From Mitsuaria sp. WAJ17 (GTDB lineage: Bacteria > Pseudomonadota > Gammaproteobacteria > Burkholderiales > Burkholderiaceae_C), in contig NZ_JACJUG010000010.1 of assembly GCF_014174515.1 (NCBI RefSeq), forward strand, positions 114,011 to 178,010: a stretch of 64,000 bases of DNA. The letters run 5' to 3'. The position numbers and the translations under genes were made by a program. The notes below the pieces were generated by a model. The model was given only the letters and a program-made list of their open reading frames with translations. It did not search any database and was not told where the DNA came from. Positions within the stretch are counted from its first letter, which is position 1; each line of letters opens with the position of its first letter. Below are positions 1 through 10,522 of the stretch, one piece after another.

Positions 1-1617
1 GTACTTGCCTTCCTGGCCATGCAGCTTGAGTGCAGACGGCAGCGTCGCCAGCCACTCCAGCAGCGGGTGGTCCATCAGCGGCTCGCGCACTTCCAGGGAG
101 TGCGCCATGCTGGCGCGGTCCACCTTGGTGTTGATGTCGCCGACAAGGTAGGTCTTGGTGTCCAGGTACTGGATCAGGGCCAGCTGGTCGTCGGTGTGGG
201 CATTCTGCGCATGGCGGTGAAAGACCTGGTCGGCGCTGTAGCCGGCCAGGGCCTGGCGCATGGCCGGGCTGAAGAGGCGCTGGCGCAGCGGAGCCTTGTT
301 CTGGGAGACCGAGTGGCAGTAGGCGCTGACCGGGTCCATGGCCATGCCCTGAAAGGTGGTCTTGGCGCGCAGGAAGCGCGGTGCCCAGTCCAGCTTGGGA
401 TAGGCCCGGCCCAGTGCGCCAAACACCCTCTGCCCCATGCGCCCTGGCAGCATGCCGCGCAGGCCAGACTCCAGCATGTGCAGCTTGTAGCGGCGGTAGC
501 CACCGAAGGCCTCGTCGCCCCCGTCACCCGACAGGGCCACGGTGACATGTCGGCGGGCCATCTCGCAGACGCGGTAGGTGGGGATGGCGGAGCTGTCGGC
601 GTAGGGCTCGTCGTAGAGCCGTGCCAGGGTGTCCACCAGGTCGAAGTCATTGCTGCCCACGGTGTGGCAGACATGGGCCGTGCCATGGCGCTGGGCGACC
701 ATGGCGGCGAACTCGGACTCGTTGAAGCGCGGATCGTCAAAGGCGATGGCGCAGGTGCGCACCGGTTGGTCCGACAGTCTGGCCATGGTCGCCACGACCG
801 CGCTGGAATCGACGCCACCGGACAGGAAGGCGCCCAGCGGCACCTCGGCGATCATGCGCAGGCGCACGGACTCGCGCAGGCGCTCGAGCAGCTCGGCCTG
901 GGCATCGACCAGGCTGATGGGGTTGTCCAGCGTGTAGCGCAGGTCCCAGTAGGACCTGGAGGCCGGGATGGGTTCGCCGCGCTGGATGCGCAGGGTATGG
1001 CCCACGTCCAGCTTGTGGATGCCTTTGAAGATGGTGCGCGGCTCGGGCACGTAGCCAAAGGCGAAGTACTCCTCCACCGCCTGAGGCTCAATCTCGCGGC
1101 GCAACTGCGGGTGGGCCAGCAGGGATTTCAGCTCCGAGCCGAAGAGCAGCAGGCCATCGTCCAGCACCGTCCAGTACAGGGGCTTCACGCCCAGGCGGTC
1201 GCGGGCCATGAACAGGCACTGCTTCTTGCGGTCCCAGATCACGAAGGCGAACATGCCGCGCAGGCGATCCACGCAACGCTCGCCCCAACTTTCCCAGGCA
1301 TGGACGATGACTTCCGTGTCGCTGCGGGTGTGGAACTGATGCCCCAGGGCCTGCAGCTCGGGGATGAGTGCCTGGTAGTTGTAGATCTCGCCATTGAAGA
1401 CGATGGCAACGCTGCGGTCCGCATTGAACAGCGGCTGTTGGCCCGTGGCGATGTCGATGATGGACAGGCGGCGGTGGCCGAAGCCCAGGCCGGGTTCCAT
1501 GTAGAGGTCGCCCTCGTCCGGACCGCGGTGGTGCTGGGAATCGTTCATGCGACGAAGCACCGCGCCGTCGATGGCGCGCGCCTGGCGGGTGTCAAAAATG
1601 CCGGTAATGCCGCACAT
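1..1617 (-). CDS. XrtA-associated asparagine synthase-like amidotransferase (3' end cut by window edge)
   Basis: The reading frame starts with MCGITGIFDT, which puts the glutaminase nucleophile at Cys2 of a class-II glutamine amidotransferase domain (about residues 1-200). The synthetase domain follows, with its ATP-pyrophosphatase loop SGGVDSS and a second SGDGGDE motif. The family transfers amide nitrogen from glutamine to an acyl-adenylate. Members in exosortase loci are thought to amidate or modify the exopolysaccharide, but the substrate is unknown. The frame stays open for 539 codons to base 1, so the C-terminus is missing. It is the last gene visible in the minus-strand xrtA operon, 156 bp after the nucleotide-sugar dehydrogenase, with a strong inverted repeat in between. 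The family call is firm. The XrtA-associated subtype rests on context. Confidence 0.9.
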   Translation of the reverse strand, partial: MCGITGIFDTRQARAIDGAVLRRMNDSQHHRGPDEGDLYMEPGLGFGHRRLSIIDIATGQQPLFNADRSVAIVFNGEIYNYQALIPELQALGHQFHTRSDTEVIVHAWESWGERCVDRLRGMFAFVIWDRKKQCLFMARDRLGVKPLYWTVLDDGLLLFGSELKSLLAHPQLRREIEPQAVEEYFAFGYVPEPRTIFKGIHKLDVGHTLRIQRGEPIPASRSYWDLRYTLDNPISLVDAQAELLERLRESVRLRMIAEVPLGAFLSGGVDSSAVVATMARLSDQPVRTCAIAFDDPRFNESEFAAMVAQRHGTAHVCHTVGSNDFDLVDTLARLYDEPYADSSAIPTYRVCEMARRHVTVALSGDGGDEAFGGYRRYKLHMLESGLRGMLPGRMGQRVFGALGRAYPKLDWAPRFLRAKTTFQGMAMDPVSAYCHSVSQNKAPLRQRLFSPAMRQALAGYSADQVFHRHAQNAHTDDQLALIQYLDTKTYLVGDINTKVDRASMAHSLEVREPLMDHPLLEWLATLPSALKLHGQEGKY

Positions 1618-1683
1618 GGTCTGCCTTCAATCCGCAATGCCCTTACCGGGCCAAGGCCCTGCTCTGGCCTGGTCCGGAAACAA

Positions 1684-1707
1684 GCTTGCCGAGCAAGCTC
1701 GGCAAGC
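1684..1707. repeat. Perfect 11-bp inverted repeat in the gap before the amidotransferase gene
   Basis: GCTTGCCGAGC is followed by a 2-base spacer and its exact reverse complement. Transcribed leftward it forms a strong hairpin followed by TTGTTT, which is a poor U-tract. It could be a weak terminator, an attenuator or an mRNA-processing hairpin between operon genes. Confidence 0.5.
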
Positions 1708-1773
1708 AAACTTCACTATCGTGGGCGGCGGCCCTGCGCCAGGCCTCAGGCCCGGCCGGATCCGCCAGGGAGA

Positions 1774-3054
<1,281 letters not shown>

Positions 3055-3094
3055 ACAAATGCCTTTCTTGAGATTCTCGAATTATGGCGAGTCA

Positions 3095-4669
3095 TCAGCG
3101 CTGAGACTGTGACTGCAGGTAGCCCTGAATCGCGGGGGTCAGGGTCGGCAGCAGATCTGCCAGCCCCGTGCGCCCGTCCTCCGCTTGCGGCGCATAGACG
3201 AACACGGCCGCCGCATTGTCCACGCGCCCTCCCAGCAGGCACCAGGCCGTCAGCAGACGGGCCCGGACCGAGGAGTTGGTGAAATGGCCGTCCACCCAGT
3301 GCGTCTGCATCACCTGCAGCGCCTCGCGGGTGCCGGTCACGTGCATGCGCTGGCGCAGCTGGGCGGCGCGCCAGATACCCAAGGCGGGGCTAGCCTCGGC
3401 CGAGGCCTGCTCCACCCAGTTGTCCTTGAAGCCGGCCAGTCGGTTCTCCGAATTCATGACCTTGCGCTCCTCGTCCTGCCCCCGGTAGAACATCACCCAG
3501 AGGCAGAAGGAGCGCCCGTCCTTCTGGTAGCAGGACTGGCGCTGTGCGCTCTCGCCGCCATAGGCGGGCTTCCAGCCACCCTGCCCTGCGCTGTCGATCT
3601 GGCGCCAGCCCTGAGATTCGAGGTCCAGCGGCGCCAGCACGACTGGCGCATTCGCACCGGGCAGATGTTCGACGTGGTAAGCCCAGCCAGCCGGCACAAC
3701 CAACAGCACCAGGGCCAGAGCCGTTTGCAGCCAGGGCGGGCGAGCGCTCTCAAGCTGGGCAGGCACGTCAGGCTGCGGCTCGACCAGCGGCGCATCGACG
3801 TAGCGGATGCCCACCATGTACAACAGGGTCATCACCAGGCCGAAGAAGACCCACCCGTAGATGATGTGATCCACGCCGGTAGCCAGCTCATTTCCGGACA
3901 GATGGCCGATCATCACGATCATGTAAGCCCGCAGCCAGTTGGCGATGAGGGGCACCACCAGAGACACCAGCACAAAGGTCCAGCGGCGCCAGGCACTGCG
4001 GTAGTTGATGTACGCGAACAGCGTGCCCACCATGAAGGAAGCAATCAGGTAGCGGATGCCGCTGCAGGCCTCCACCACCGACCAATGCCCGCTGGGAATG
4101 ACAAACTCCAGGCCTTCGCGGTACACCGGGATGCCGGTGGCACGCAGCGCCGCCACGGTGAAGTCGGCCGTGGAGTTCATCAGCGTGGGCAGCAGGAATT
4201 CACCGAAGGGCACGGCAAAGAAGCTGAAGCTCAGCGGAAAGAGCAGGCGCAGGGCAACAGCCCGCCCCAGGACCAGAGGCACCAGCAACACCAACAGCGC
4301 CACGATGGCGAAGTGCTCGGCCGCGTTCACATGGGCCAGGCGCACCACCAGCCAGGCCGGAAGTAGCAGGGCCAGGCCAGCCAGGGCCGGCCACCAGGGG
4401 CGCGGCGTCAGCACCAGGCAGTCATAGCGCCTGCGCCAGACCAGCCACAGCACCGCCGGGAAGACCAAGTAGCCATGGGCAAAGGTGTCCGAGCGCGACC
4501 AGATGCCCACCATGGACTCGAAGGACGGCCACAGCAGGCCGACGGCGGCCCCGGTGCACAGCAGCCAGGCGAGCAACGCCGAACGCCACCTGGCCCGCAG
4601 GCCATCTGGCAGGCGGTGCCAGAAGCTGCGGGTGTCGTGGACCCAGTCCTGCAGCAGTTCCTTCAGCAT
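3095..4669 (-). CDS. xrtA: Exosortase A fused to an EpsI-type C-terminal domain
   Basis: The frame gives 524 residues when started at MLKELLQDW, whose ATG overlaps the upstream glycosyltransferase stop by 7 bp and so suggests translational coupling. Residues about 30-320 form a multi-spanning membrane domain. It holds the invariant exosortase triad: Cys202 in VEACSGIRYL, Arg247 in NWLRAYM and His268 in GVDHIIYGW. Exosortases are inner-membrane enzymes that recognise and process PEP-CTERM tails of exported proteins. After a further membrane segment (around residue 330), the last 180 residues look like the EpsI family often encoded next to or fused with exosortases. A PEP-CTERM substrate is encoded in this window at 15,376-16,188. 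Confidence 0.93.
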   Translation of the reverse strand: MLKELLQDWVHDTRSFWHRLPDGLRARWRSALLAWLLCTGAAVGLLWPSFESMVGIWSRSDTFAHGYLVFPAVLWLVWRRRYDCLVLTPRPWWPALAGLALLLPAWLVVRLAHVNAAEHFAIVALLVLLVPLVLGRAVALRLLFPLSFSFFAVPFGEFLLPTLMNSTADFTVAALRATGIPVYREGLEFVIPSGHWSVVEACSGIRYLIASFMVGTLFAYINYRSAWRRWTFVLVSLVVPLIANWLRAYMIVMIGHLSGNELATGVDHIIYGWVFFGLVMTLLYMVGIRYVDAPLVEPQPDVPAQLESARPPWLQTALALVLLVVPAGWAYHVEHLPGANAPVVLAPLDLESQGWRQIDSAGQGGWKPAYGGESAQRQSCYQKDGRSFCLWVMFYRGQDEERKVMNSENRLAGFKDNWVEQASAEASPALGIWRAAQLRQRMHVTGTREALQVMQTHWVDGHFTNSSVRARLLTAWCLLGGRVDNAAAVFVYAPQAEDGRTGLADLLPTLTPAIQGYLQSQSQR

Positions 4670-5871
4670 GCGCCCCCCGTGGCCCGGCTCAGCGCCCCAT
4701 CGATTGCCGACAGGTGCGCATCCCAGCTGTAGTGATCCAGCACATAGCGGCGCGCGGCCTGGCCGACGCGCAGCAACTGCTCGCGATCCGCCAGCAGGGT
4801 CTCGAGCGCTGCCAGGTATTCCTCTGCCGTCTCCGCCTCGTACAAGGCCTCGCCATGCAGCGCGCCGATCACCTGCGCGCAGCCGCGCGCCGAGACCACA
4901 GGCTTGCACATGGACATGGCCTCAAGCACCTTGTTCTGCACACCCCGAGCGAGCCGCAGCGGTGCGACGACAGCGTCGGCATGCTGCAGATAGGGCCGCA
5001 CATCGGGCACCGTGCCGGTCACCCGCACCTGCGGGCTGGCCAGGGCCTGCACGGCCGGCGTGGGGCTACGCCCGACGATGTGGAACTGCGCTTGGGGATG
5101 TCTCTGCAGCACGGACGGCAGCACCGCCTCGGCAAACCAGGACACGGCGTCCACATTGGGCCAATAGTCCATCGCGCCAGTGAACACGAGATGCGGCCCC
5201 GCCCCGGAGAAGGGGCTCGGACTGTCCTGTTGCGACTGGAAGAAATCGCTATCGACACCGTTGCACAGGGCCTGGATCTTGTCATCCATCCCCGGGGCCA
5301 GGCCCAGGAACAGCTGCCGCTCCGGCTCGGTCACCAGGTAGCTCATGCGAGCCGCAGCGACGATGCGGCGCTCGTAGTCCAGCAGCGTGCGCCCTTCGCG
5401 ACCGTACACCCAAGACATGGGCCAGCGACGGGCCCTGGCATAGCCCACCCATTTCTGCGAGTCCACGTCGATGAGATCGACCAACATGGGCAGGGGCAGG
5501 TCCATGGCGTACTGGGCCATGGTGGAGGAGAAGACGATGCTGGCCGCGAGGTCCTGCTCCTTCAGGCAGCGCTGCACCCAGGCGCTCATGGCGGCGTCCC
5601 GGTAGTAGGGCAGGCCCAGTGGCTCGCCGCTGAACAGCCCCTTGAGGCTTCGCAGCTTGCCGAGCTTAGGATTCAGCGGCAGCGCGCAAACATCCGCGCA
5701 GACACCGCGCAGCTTGTCCAGGTACTGCCAATCTTCCGGATCATCGACAAAGGTGCCCAGGAAGACGCGGTGGCGCTGCGCCAGGTGCTTCAGCAGATGC
5801 CAGGAGCGGACCTTGTCGCCCTTGTTGGGCGGGTAAGGCAGGCGGTGGACGAGGTAGAGGATGTTGGCCAT
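4663..5871 (-). CDS. XrtA-locus glycosyltransferase (GT4-like, TIGR03087 type)
   Basis: A 402-residue cytoplasmic glycosyltransferase that starts MANILYLVHRLPYPPNKGDK, typical of the N-terminal Rossmann half of GT-B enzymes. The C-terminal half carries LVFTGAMDYWPNVDAV, FHIVGRSP and a nucleotide-sugar binding stretch APLRLARGVQNKVLEAMSM. It should add a sugar to the lipid-linked repeat unit of the exopolysaccharide. Placement directly before xrtA, with a 7-bp overlap, is the usual order for the PEP-CTERM/XrtA-associated family. A 109-bp gap separates it from the deacetylase upstream. Donor and acceptor sugars are not predictable here. Confidence 0.88.
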   Translation of the reverse strand: MANILYLVHRLPYPPNKGDKVRSWHLLKHLAQRHRVFLGTFVDDPEDWQYLDKLRGVCADVCALPLNPKLGKLRSLKGLFSGEPLGLPYYRDAAMSAWVQRCLKEQDLAASIVFSSTMAQYAMDLPLPMLVDLIDVDSQKWVGYARARRWPMSWVYGREGRTLLDYERRIVAAARMSYLVTEPERQLFLGLAPGMDDKIQALCNGVDSDFFQSQQDSPSPFSGAGPHLVFTGAMDYWPNVDAVSWFAEAVLPSVLQRHPQAQFHIVGRSPTPAVQALASPQVRVTGTVPDVRPYLQHADAVVAPLRLARGVQNKVLEAMSMCKPVVSARGCAQVIGALHGEALYEAETAEEYLAALETLLADREQLLRVGQAARRYVLDHYSWDAHLSAIDGALSRATGGAC

Positions 5872-5980
5872 CTCATCCCTCCGTCAGGTCGGCGCAAGAA
5901 CGCCTGCACGCCGGGCGCACATGCCCGTCCCGGACCTGAGCCATGGACGCCAGGCCTTGGACTTCCAACTCGAATGACAT

Positions 5981-6841
5981 TCAGTGCTGACCCGCTGCTT
6001 GAGCCGTCAAGCGAGGTTTGAGGAAAACCTCGTCCATGCGGCCCCATTTGAAATCTTTCAACAGACGGGCAATCCGCCCCTCCGTGCGCGAAAGATTTAC
6101 ATAGTGGCGAAAGCGGGATTTGGCATCAATCCCCTGAACGCGCGGCTGATCAGGGTCGATTTCCCAGGGATGGAAATAGAACACCGCCGGCTGTGCCTCA
6201 TGGGCATTGACACGCTCCAGCATCCAGCGTGAAAGCCCGTAGGGAAACAGCCTGAAATAACCCCCACCGCTGCTGGGAAGATTGCGCTCAAACAGGCGCA
6301 GCGTGGTAATTGGAATCTCCAGCAGGCCTTCGCGGACGAAATACGGCGTACGCGGCGAATCAGGCATGCCGTAATGATCATGGGCAATGGGATAGACGCT
6401 GGAGCTGTACTGATGGCCGGTCTCCAGCAATACATCGAAGGCCCAGAGATTGCCCTTGCCGATAGAGAAACTCGGGGCCCGGTAGCCCAGCACGGGCAGG
6501 CCGCCCAGGTCTTCCAGCACCTTCTTGGCCCTGCTGAGGTCCTCGCGGAAGGCCTCGGGGCTCAGGTCGCTGGCGCGTTCGTGCCCATAGCCATGGCTGG
6601 CCAGCTCGTGACCCGCGGCAACGATGCGCTTGACCAGGGCCGGATAGCGCTCGGCAATCCAGCCCAGGGTGAAGAAGGTGGCCTGCGTGTCATGTTCGGC
6701 GAGCAGCGCCAGGATGCGATCGACATTGCGCTCGACGCGGCATTCCAGCTCGCTCCAGCGCTCGCGGCGGATGTAGGGTGCAAAGGCGGAGACCTGGAAG
6801 TAGTCCTCCACGTCGATGGTCATGGCATTGACCGGCTTCAT
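5981..6841 (-). CDS. XrtA-locus polysaccharide deacetylase (NodB-like)
   Basis: A 286-residue NodB-homology protein. Residues 8-13 read TIDVED, the metal- and base-bearing motif 1 of carbohydrate esterase family 4. HELASHGYGH supplies the zinc histidines and RAPSFS is motif 3. It has no signal peptide, which is normal for the XrtA-associated subgroup. It would remove N- or O-acetyl groups from the polysaccharide or its precursor. Its ATG overlaps the stop of the ATPase gene by 4 bp (ATGA), so the two are co-translated. Confidence 0.9.
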   Translation of the reverse strand: MKPVNAMTIDVEDYFQVSAFAPYIRRERWSELECRVERNVDRILALLAEHDTQATFFTLGWIAERYPALVKRIVAAGHELASHGYGHERASDLSPEAFREDLSRAKKVLEDLGGLPVLGYRAPSFSIGKGNLWAFDVLLETGHQYSSSVYPIAHDHYGMPDSPRTPYFVREGLLEIPITTLRLFERNLPSSGGGYFRLFPYGLSRWMLERVNAHEAQPAVFYFHPWEIDPDQPRVQGIDAKSRFRHYVNLSRTEGRIARLLKDFKWGRMDEVFLKPRLTAQAAGQH

Positions 6842-7947
6842 GACTCCGACCCTTCCCTTCTTTCCTTGCTGCTGGCCGCATCGACCAGCTTCTGCAGCAG
6901 GGCCAGTGTTTGCAGATTGATGCGCTCCAGGCGCATGAGGCTGCGCTCCAGGCGCTGCAGCCGGTCCGTGTGGTGATCCTGGGCCAGGTTGAGGATCTGG
7001 GCGGACATGCCCTGCCCCGCCCCCGTCTGCAACTGGATCTGGCTGATGTCGATGTCCAGGCCGACCTGCCCCAGATGCGCAGCCGGCAACGAGGCCGGGC
7101 CGCTGGCCAACGCGGCATGGGCGGAATCAGGAATGGCGGCTTCGTCCCGGATGTCCCTGACGACTTCCTCGACATCCGCCTGCGTCAGCAGCATGCGACC
7201 GGCCATGAAGCCCAGCAGCAGCAAGCGATCGCAGAGGCTGTTGATCCGGCGCGGGATGCCGCGCGAGGCCTTGTGGATGGCGGCGAAGGCCGCAGTCTCG
7301 AAGCTAGGATTGCCGGTGCTGCCCGCGCACTTGAGGCGGTGCTCGATGTAGCGCTGCGTCTCTTCCTCGTCCAGCGGGCCAATGTGGCAGGTGGCGGCCA
7401 CGCGCTGGCGGAACTGCTCCATTTCCGGCCGTTGCAGAATGGCGCGGAACTCGGGCTGACCAACCAGAAAGGTCTGGAGCAGCGACTGGTTGCCGTACTG
7501 GAAGTTGGAGAGCATGCGCAGCTCCTCCACGGCGCGGGCGCTGAGGTTCTGCGCCTCATCCACCACCAGCAGGCAACGCTTGCCCTGGGCCGCCTGGCTC
7601 ACCAGGAAGGCCTCCAGTGCCATCAACAGCTCGGACTTGGGCAGGTCCTTGACCCGCACGCCGAAGGCCGCCCCGACCAGGCGCAACGTGTCCTCGGCGT
7701 CCAACTGCGTCGTCACCAGATTGCCGATGACGGTGTTGCTGCGATTCAGGCTGTCCAGCAGGCCGCGCAGCAGCGTGGTCTTGCCTGCCCCCACCTCGCC
7801 GGTGATGACGATGAACCCATCGTTGCGCAGCACCCCGTAGTCCAGATAGGCCTTGGCGCGCCGGTGCTGCTTGCTGCCGAAGTAGAAATTGGGATCCGGG
7901 CTGAGCTGGAACGGCTTGCTCGTCAGCCCGTAAAAAGCTTCATACAT
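6838..7947 (-). CDS. XrtA-associated ExeA/GspA-like ATPase
   Basis: A 369-residue AAA ATPase beginning MYEAFYGLTSKPFQLSPDP, the usual start of ExeA-like ATPases linked to exopolysaccharide loci. Walker A is GEVGAGKTT (residues 50-58) and Walker B is CLLVVDEAQN. An arginine-rich sensor region RGIPRRINSLCDRLLLL follows. The last about 100 residues contain a helical tail with LQRLERSLMRLERINLQTLALLQKLV, which may form a coiled coil. The job in polysaccharide export is not defined. Energising or organising the envelope machinery is the usual inference. It follows the beta-barrel gene by 4 bp. Confidence 0.88.
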   Translation of the reverse strand: MYEAFYGLTSKPFQLSPDPNFYFGSKQHRRAKAYLDYGVLRNDGFIVITGEVGAGKTTLLRGLLDSLNRSNTVIGNLVTTQLDAEDTLRLVGAAFGVRVKDLPKSELLMALEAFLVSQAAQGKRCLLVVDEAQNLSARAVEELRMLSNFQYGNQSLLQTFLVGQPEFRAILQRPEMEQFRQRVAATCHIGPLDEEETQRYIEHRLKCAGSTGNPSFETAAFAAIHKASRGIPRRINSLCDRLLLLGFMAGRMLLTQADVEEVVRDIRDEAAIPDSAHAALASGPASLPAAHLGQVGLDIDISQIQLQTGAGQGMSAQILNLAQDHHTDRLQRLERSLMRLERINLQTLALLQKLVDAASSKERREGSES

Positions 7948-7951
7948 GGAA

Positions 7952-9502
7952 CTAGAACAATTGCTGCAGAGTGCCGGTCACGGCGTTCTCCACATAGGGC
8001 TGCAAAGGGCTTTCCATCTCGGCCCGGCGGACGCTGAAGGACAGCGTCCGTGACTGCGGCAGACGCACGCTCAGCGCCGCGCTGAGCGTGCGGAGGTGCG
8101 TACTGTTCACGGAGGCCTGCTCGGTGTGCGTGCGCTGGTCGGTATAACCCAGCGACAGGCTGCTCATGGGCGTCAGGCGGTGCGACAAGGCCAGCACCCC
8201 GCCCTGCTGCGTGATGCGATCGCCCAGGCCGAAGTCATCGCCCGGCAGGCTCACCGCGCCCAGGCGCTGGTTGCGGCTGTGCGCCATCGACACGCTCACG
8301 GTGGTACGCAAGCCCTGCCAGAGCAGTCCCACCTGGCGCGAGCGCGACAGGCTAACCGCCGAGCTGAGGAAGCCGGGCGCCGACACGGCATCTGGTGAAA
8401 GCCCGCTGGCCTTCAGGGTCGCAAGCACCAGCTCCCGGCGCTTGCCAGCATCGGGCTCCAGCGACGCCAGCATCTGGAACAGCAGGTCGTAGTTGGTCCT
8501 CGTCCCGAGGCCGCCCTGCACGCCCGGCGGCGCAATCTGCTGGATGTCGGAAATCCGCAGAGACAGCCGCGCAAGCCGATGCTCGAAAGACAGGGCGTGC
8601 GTGCTGCCATAGGAGCGGTGGTCTGCGCCCAGCGAGGCCGTCGTCCGCGGCGACGGCCTCCATCCCAGCTGGAAACCGTAGGCTGCCTTGCGTTCCTTGT
8701 GCTCGCTGGTGAAATTGTTGGCGTCAGAACCGAAGTTGACGCTGGCCTCCCAGTCAGGATTCGGGCGGTAGGTCAGCATGCCGATCAGGCGGTCGCTGGC
8801 CACCCGGCGGCCGACCCGCGGCTGGCTCGACTGCAGGTCGGCCATGACCTGCCAGCCCATCAGCGTACCGCTCCGCGAGGGCCTCAGCACCGCACCGGCG
8901 GCATAGCCGCTGCTGTCTCCGAGATTGGTGTCCTTGGCCCGGTTGAGCGTCAGGTTGACCTGCGACTCCAGAATCGCGGCATCCCCGAGGCGCAAGCGCA
9001 GGCCCGGCATCACACTGAGGTTAGCCACCTGGGTCGAGTTCGGATTGGGCAGGTTGGGGTCCACGCTGCGCGGCCCCAGCGCACTGAGGTTCTGCTGCGA
9101 GATGGTGGCGGCCGCCTGCACGAACATGGAGCCATCGGTGGGCGCCCAGCGGAGCTGGGAGCTGAGCCGGTGATAGACGCGATCCGGCTCTGGGGACTTC
9201 ATGTAGTAGTTCCCGTTCAGCGAGTAGTCCAGATTGCCATTGAGCTCCAGACCGCGCGCCTGCAGGGACAACCCCGGCGCCAACGTAGTGACCAGGGCCG
9301 CATCCGGCGAGGCACTCGAGAGCTTGAGATTGCTGGTGTAGCCCTGGGACACCACGACGCGCGGTTCCAGCGTGACCTGCCGCCGGCTCACGCCGCCAGG
9401 GCCCTCAGCCGATTCCTGGGCACATGCCGGCCCCAGCAAACCGGCCGCCATGCAGACGCCCACCACCAGCGGCGACGAGCGATCCAGCGCCTTACTGCTC
9501 AT
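7952..9502 (-). CDS. XrtA-locus outer-membrane beta-barrel protein (TIGR03016-like)
   Basis: I start the protein at MSSKALDRSSPLV (516 residues) because this gives a signal peptide ending near ACAQE. A longer in-frame start 35 codons upstream would bury it. The mature part is made of alternating polar/hydrophobic strands with frequent Tyr, Arg and Asp (for example LNGNLDYSLNGNYYM), and it ends TGTLQQLF with a terminal Phe, as outer-membrane barrels do. Position between the tyrosine kinase and the ATPase matches the PEP-CTERM system outer-membrane family. It may be the exit pore or a conduit for the polysaccharide. The start overlaps the kinase stop by 11 bp. Confidence 0.85.
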   Translation of the reverse strand: MSSKALDRSSPLVVGVCMAAGLLGPACAQESAEGPGGVSRRQVTLEPRVVVSQGYTSNLKLSSASPDAALVTTLAPGLSLQARGLELNGNLDYSLNGNYYMKSPEPDRVYHRLSSQLRWAPTDGSMFVQAAATISQQNLSALGPRSVDPNLPNPNSTQVANLSVMPGLRLRLGDAAILESQVNLTLNRAKDTNLGDSSGYAAGAVLRPSRSGTLMGWQVMADLQSSQPRVGRRVASDRLIGMLTYRPNPDWEASVNFGSDANNFTSEHKERKAAYGFQLGWRPSPRTTASLGADHRSYGSTHALSFEHRLARLSLRISDIQQIAPPGVQGGLGTRTNYDLLFQMLASLEPDAGKRRELVLATLKASGLSPDAVSAPGFLSSAVSLSRSRQVGLLWQGLRTTVSVSMAHSRNQRLGAVSLPGDDFGLGDRITQQGGVLALSHRLTPMSSLSLGYTDQRTHTEQASVNSTHLRTLSAALSVRLPQSRTLSFSVRRAEMESPLQPYVENAVTGTLQQLF

Positions 9503-10520
9503 GTCCAGCCACCTCAGCAGGCTGCAGGCTGACTGAGGCATCGGGCGACTCGCTGTGCTCGTAGCCATAGCCATAGCCGTATCCGTAGCCATAGCTGCCG
9601 TCGGCATCGACGCGCGCCTGGTTCAGCAGCATCAGGCGGACCGGGCAGGCCTCGATGGTGCTCAGGGCCCGGCGGACCGCGGACTGAGGCGTGCTCTCGG
9701 CATGCACCACCACCACGATCTGGCCCATCTGAGAGGCCAGCACGGCGGACTCGGTGGTCAGCAGCAGGGGCGGCGAATCAAAGATGATGATGCGGTCAGG
9801 ATAGCGCCGGGCCATGTCGTCCAGCAGCTTGCGCATGGCATCGCTGGCCAGCAGCTCGGTCGCGCGAGCATGAGGCGTTCCGCTGGGCAGGACGGTCAGC
9901 TTGTCGATGCTGGTGCGCAGCAGTGCGTCGGCCAGGTCCACGGACTCCTCAAGGACGTCCAGCAGGCCCGGGCCGGGCGGCAGGCCCAGCATGCGCAGCA
10001 CGGACGGGCGGGCCACGTCGGCATCGACCAACATCACCGTGTGATCCAGCTCGGCCGCGATGCTCATCGCCAGATTCAGGGAAGTGAAGCTCTTGCCCTC
10101 GCCAGCCAAGGCGCTGGTGACCATGATCAGATTGCCATGGTTGAGCATCTCCGCGCCACGCCCGGTGGCATTGCGGATCAGCGGGCGCTTGATCACCCGG
10201 TACTGGTCAGCCATGGGCGTACGCGGGGCATTGGGCGTCACCAGGCCCATGGCGGCCAGGGCTTCAAGGTCCAGCTCGACCCGCTTGGAGACCGCAGGGG
10301 CGGGCGCCGCCGGGCTGCGGGCCGGAGCTGCCACAGGCGAGACAGGGGCCGCTCTCTGGCCGGCCGCTGCCGCGGCGGGAGCGGCCGGGATGGGCGAGGC
10401 CAGGTCATCCGTGACCATGGGCGGGGGCGAGGCAGGAGGGGTCAGTTGGTCGATATCCACCCCAGCCTGCCGCAGTTGCTCAAGACGCTGCGCTGCTTGT
10501 TCAATCAGACTGCCGGCCAT
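9492..10520 (-). CDS. XrtA-associated BY-type tyrosine autokinase with Gly-Tyr tail
   Basis: A 342-residue cytoplasmic bacterial tyrosine kinase (CpsD/Wzc C-domain type). An Ala/Pro-rich linker occupies residues 25-80. Walker A (SALAGEGKSFTS) lies around 136-147, Walker A' (VMLVDADVARPS) around 162-173, and Walker B is IIIFDSPPLL. The C-terminus carries alternating Gly-Tyr with six tyrosines before EHSES. In this family a tyrosine cluster is autophosphorylated to control chain-length partner cycling. I use the ATG at 10,520. A TTG two codons earlier is possible. It sits next to the Wzz-like partner, overlapping nothing but separated by only 2 bp. Confidence 0.92.
   Translation of the reverse strand: MAGSLIEQAAQRLEQLRQAGVDIDQLTPPASPPPMVTDDLASPIPAAPAAAAAGQRAAPVSPVAAPARSPAAPAPAVSKRVELDLEALAAMGLVTPNAPRTPMADQYRVIKRPLIRNATGRGAEMLNHGNLIMVTSALAGEGKSFTSLNLAMSIAAELDHTVMLVDADVARPSVLRMLGLPPGPGLLDVLEESVDLADALLRTSIDKLTVLPSGTPHARATELLASDAMRKLLDDMARRYPDRIIIFDSPPLLLTTESAVLASQMGQIVVVVHAESTPQSAVRRALSTIEACPVRLMLLNQARVDADGSYGYGYGYGYGYEHSESPDASVSLQPAEVAGHEQ
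9552..9600. repeat. Hexanucleotide-type repeat encoding the Gly-Tyr tail
   Basis: Near-perfect 6-bp units (tagccata/tagccgta variants) encode the alternating Gly-Tyr run of the kinase. Unit gain or loss would keep the reading frame and change the number of phosphorylatable tyrosines. Confidence 0.6.
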
Positions 10521-10522
10521 GA

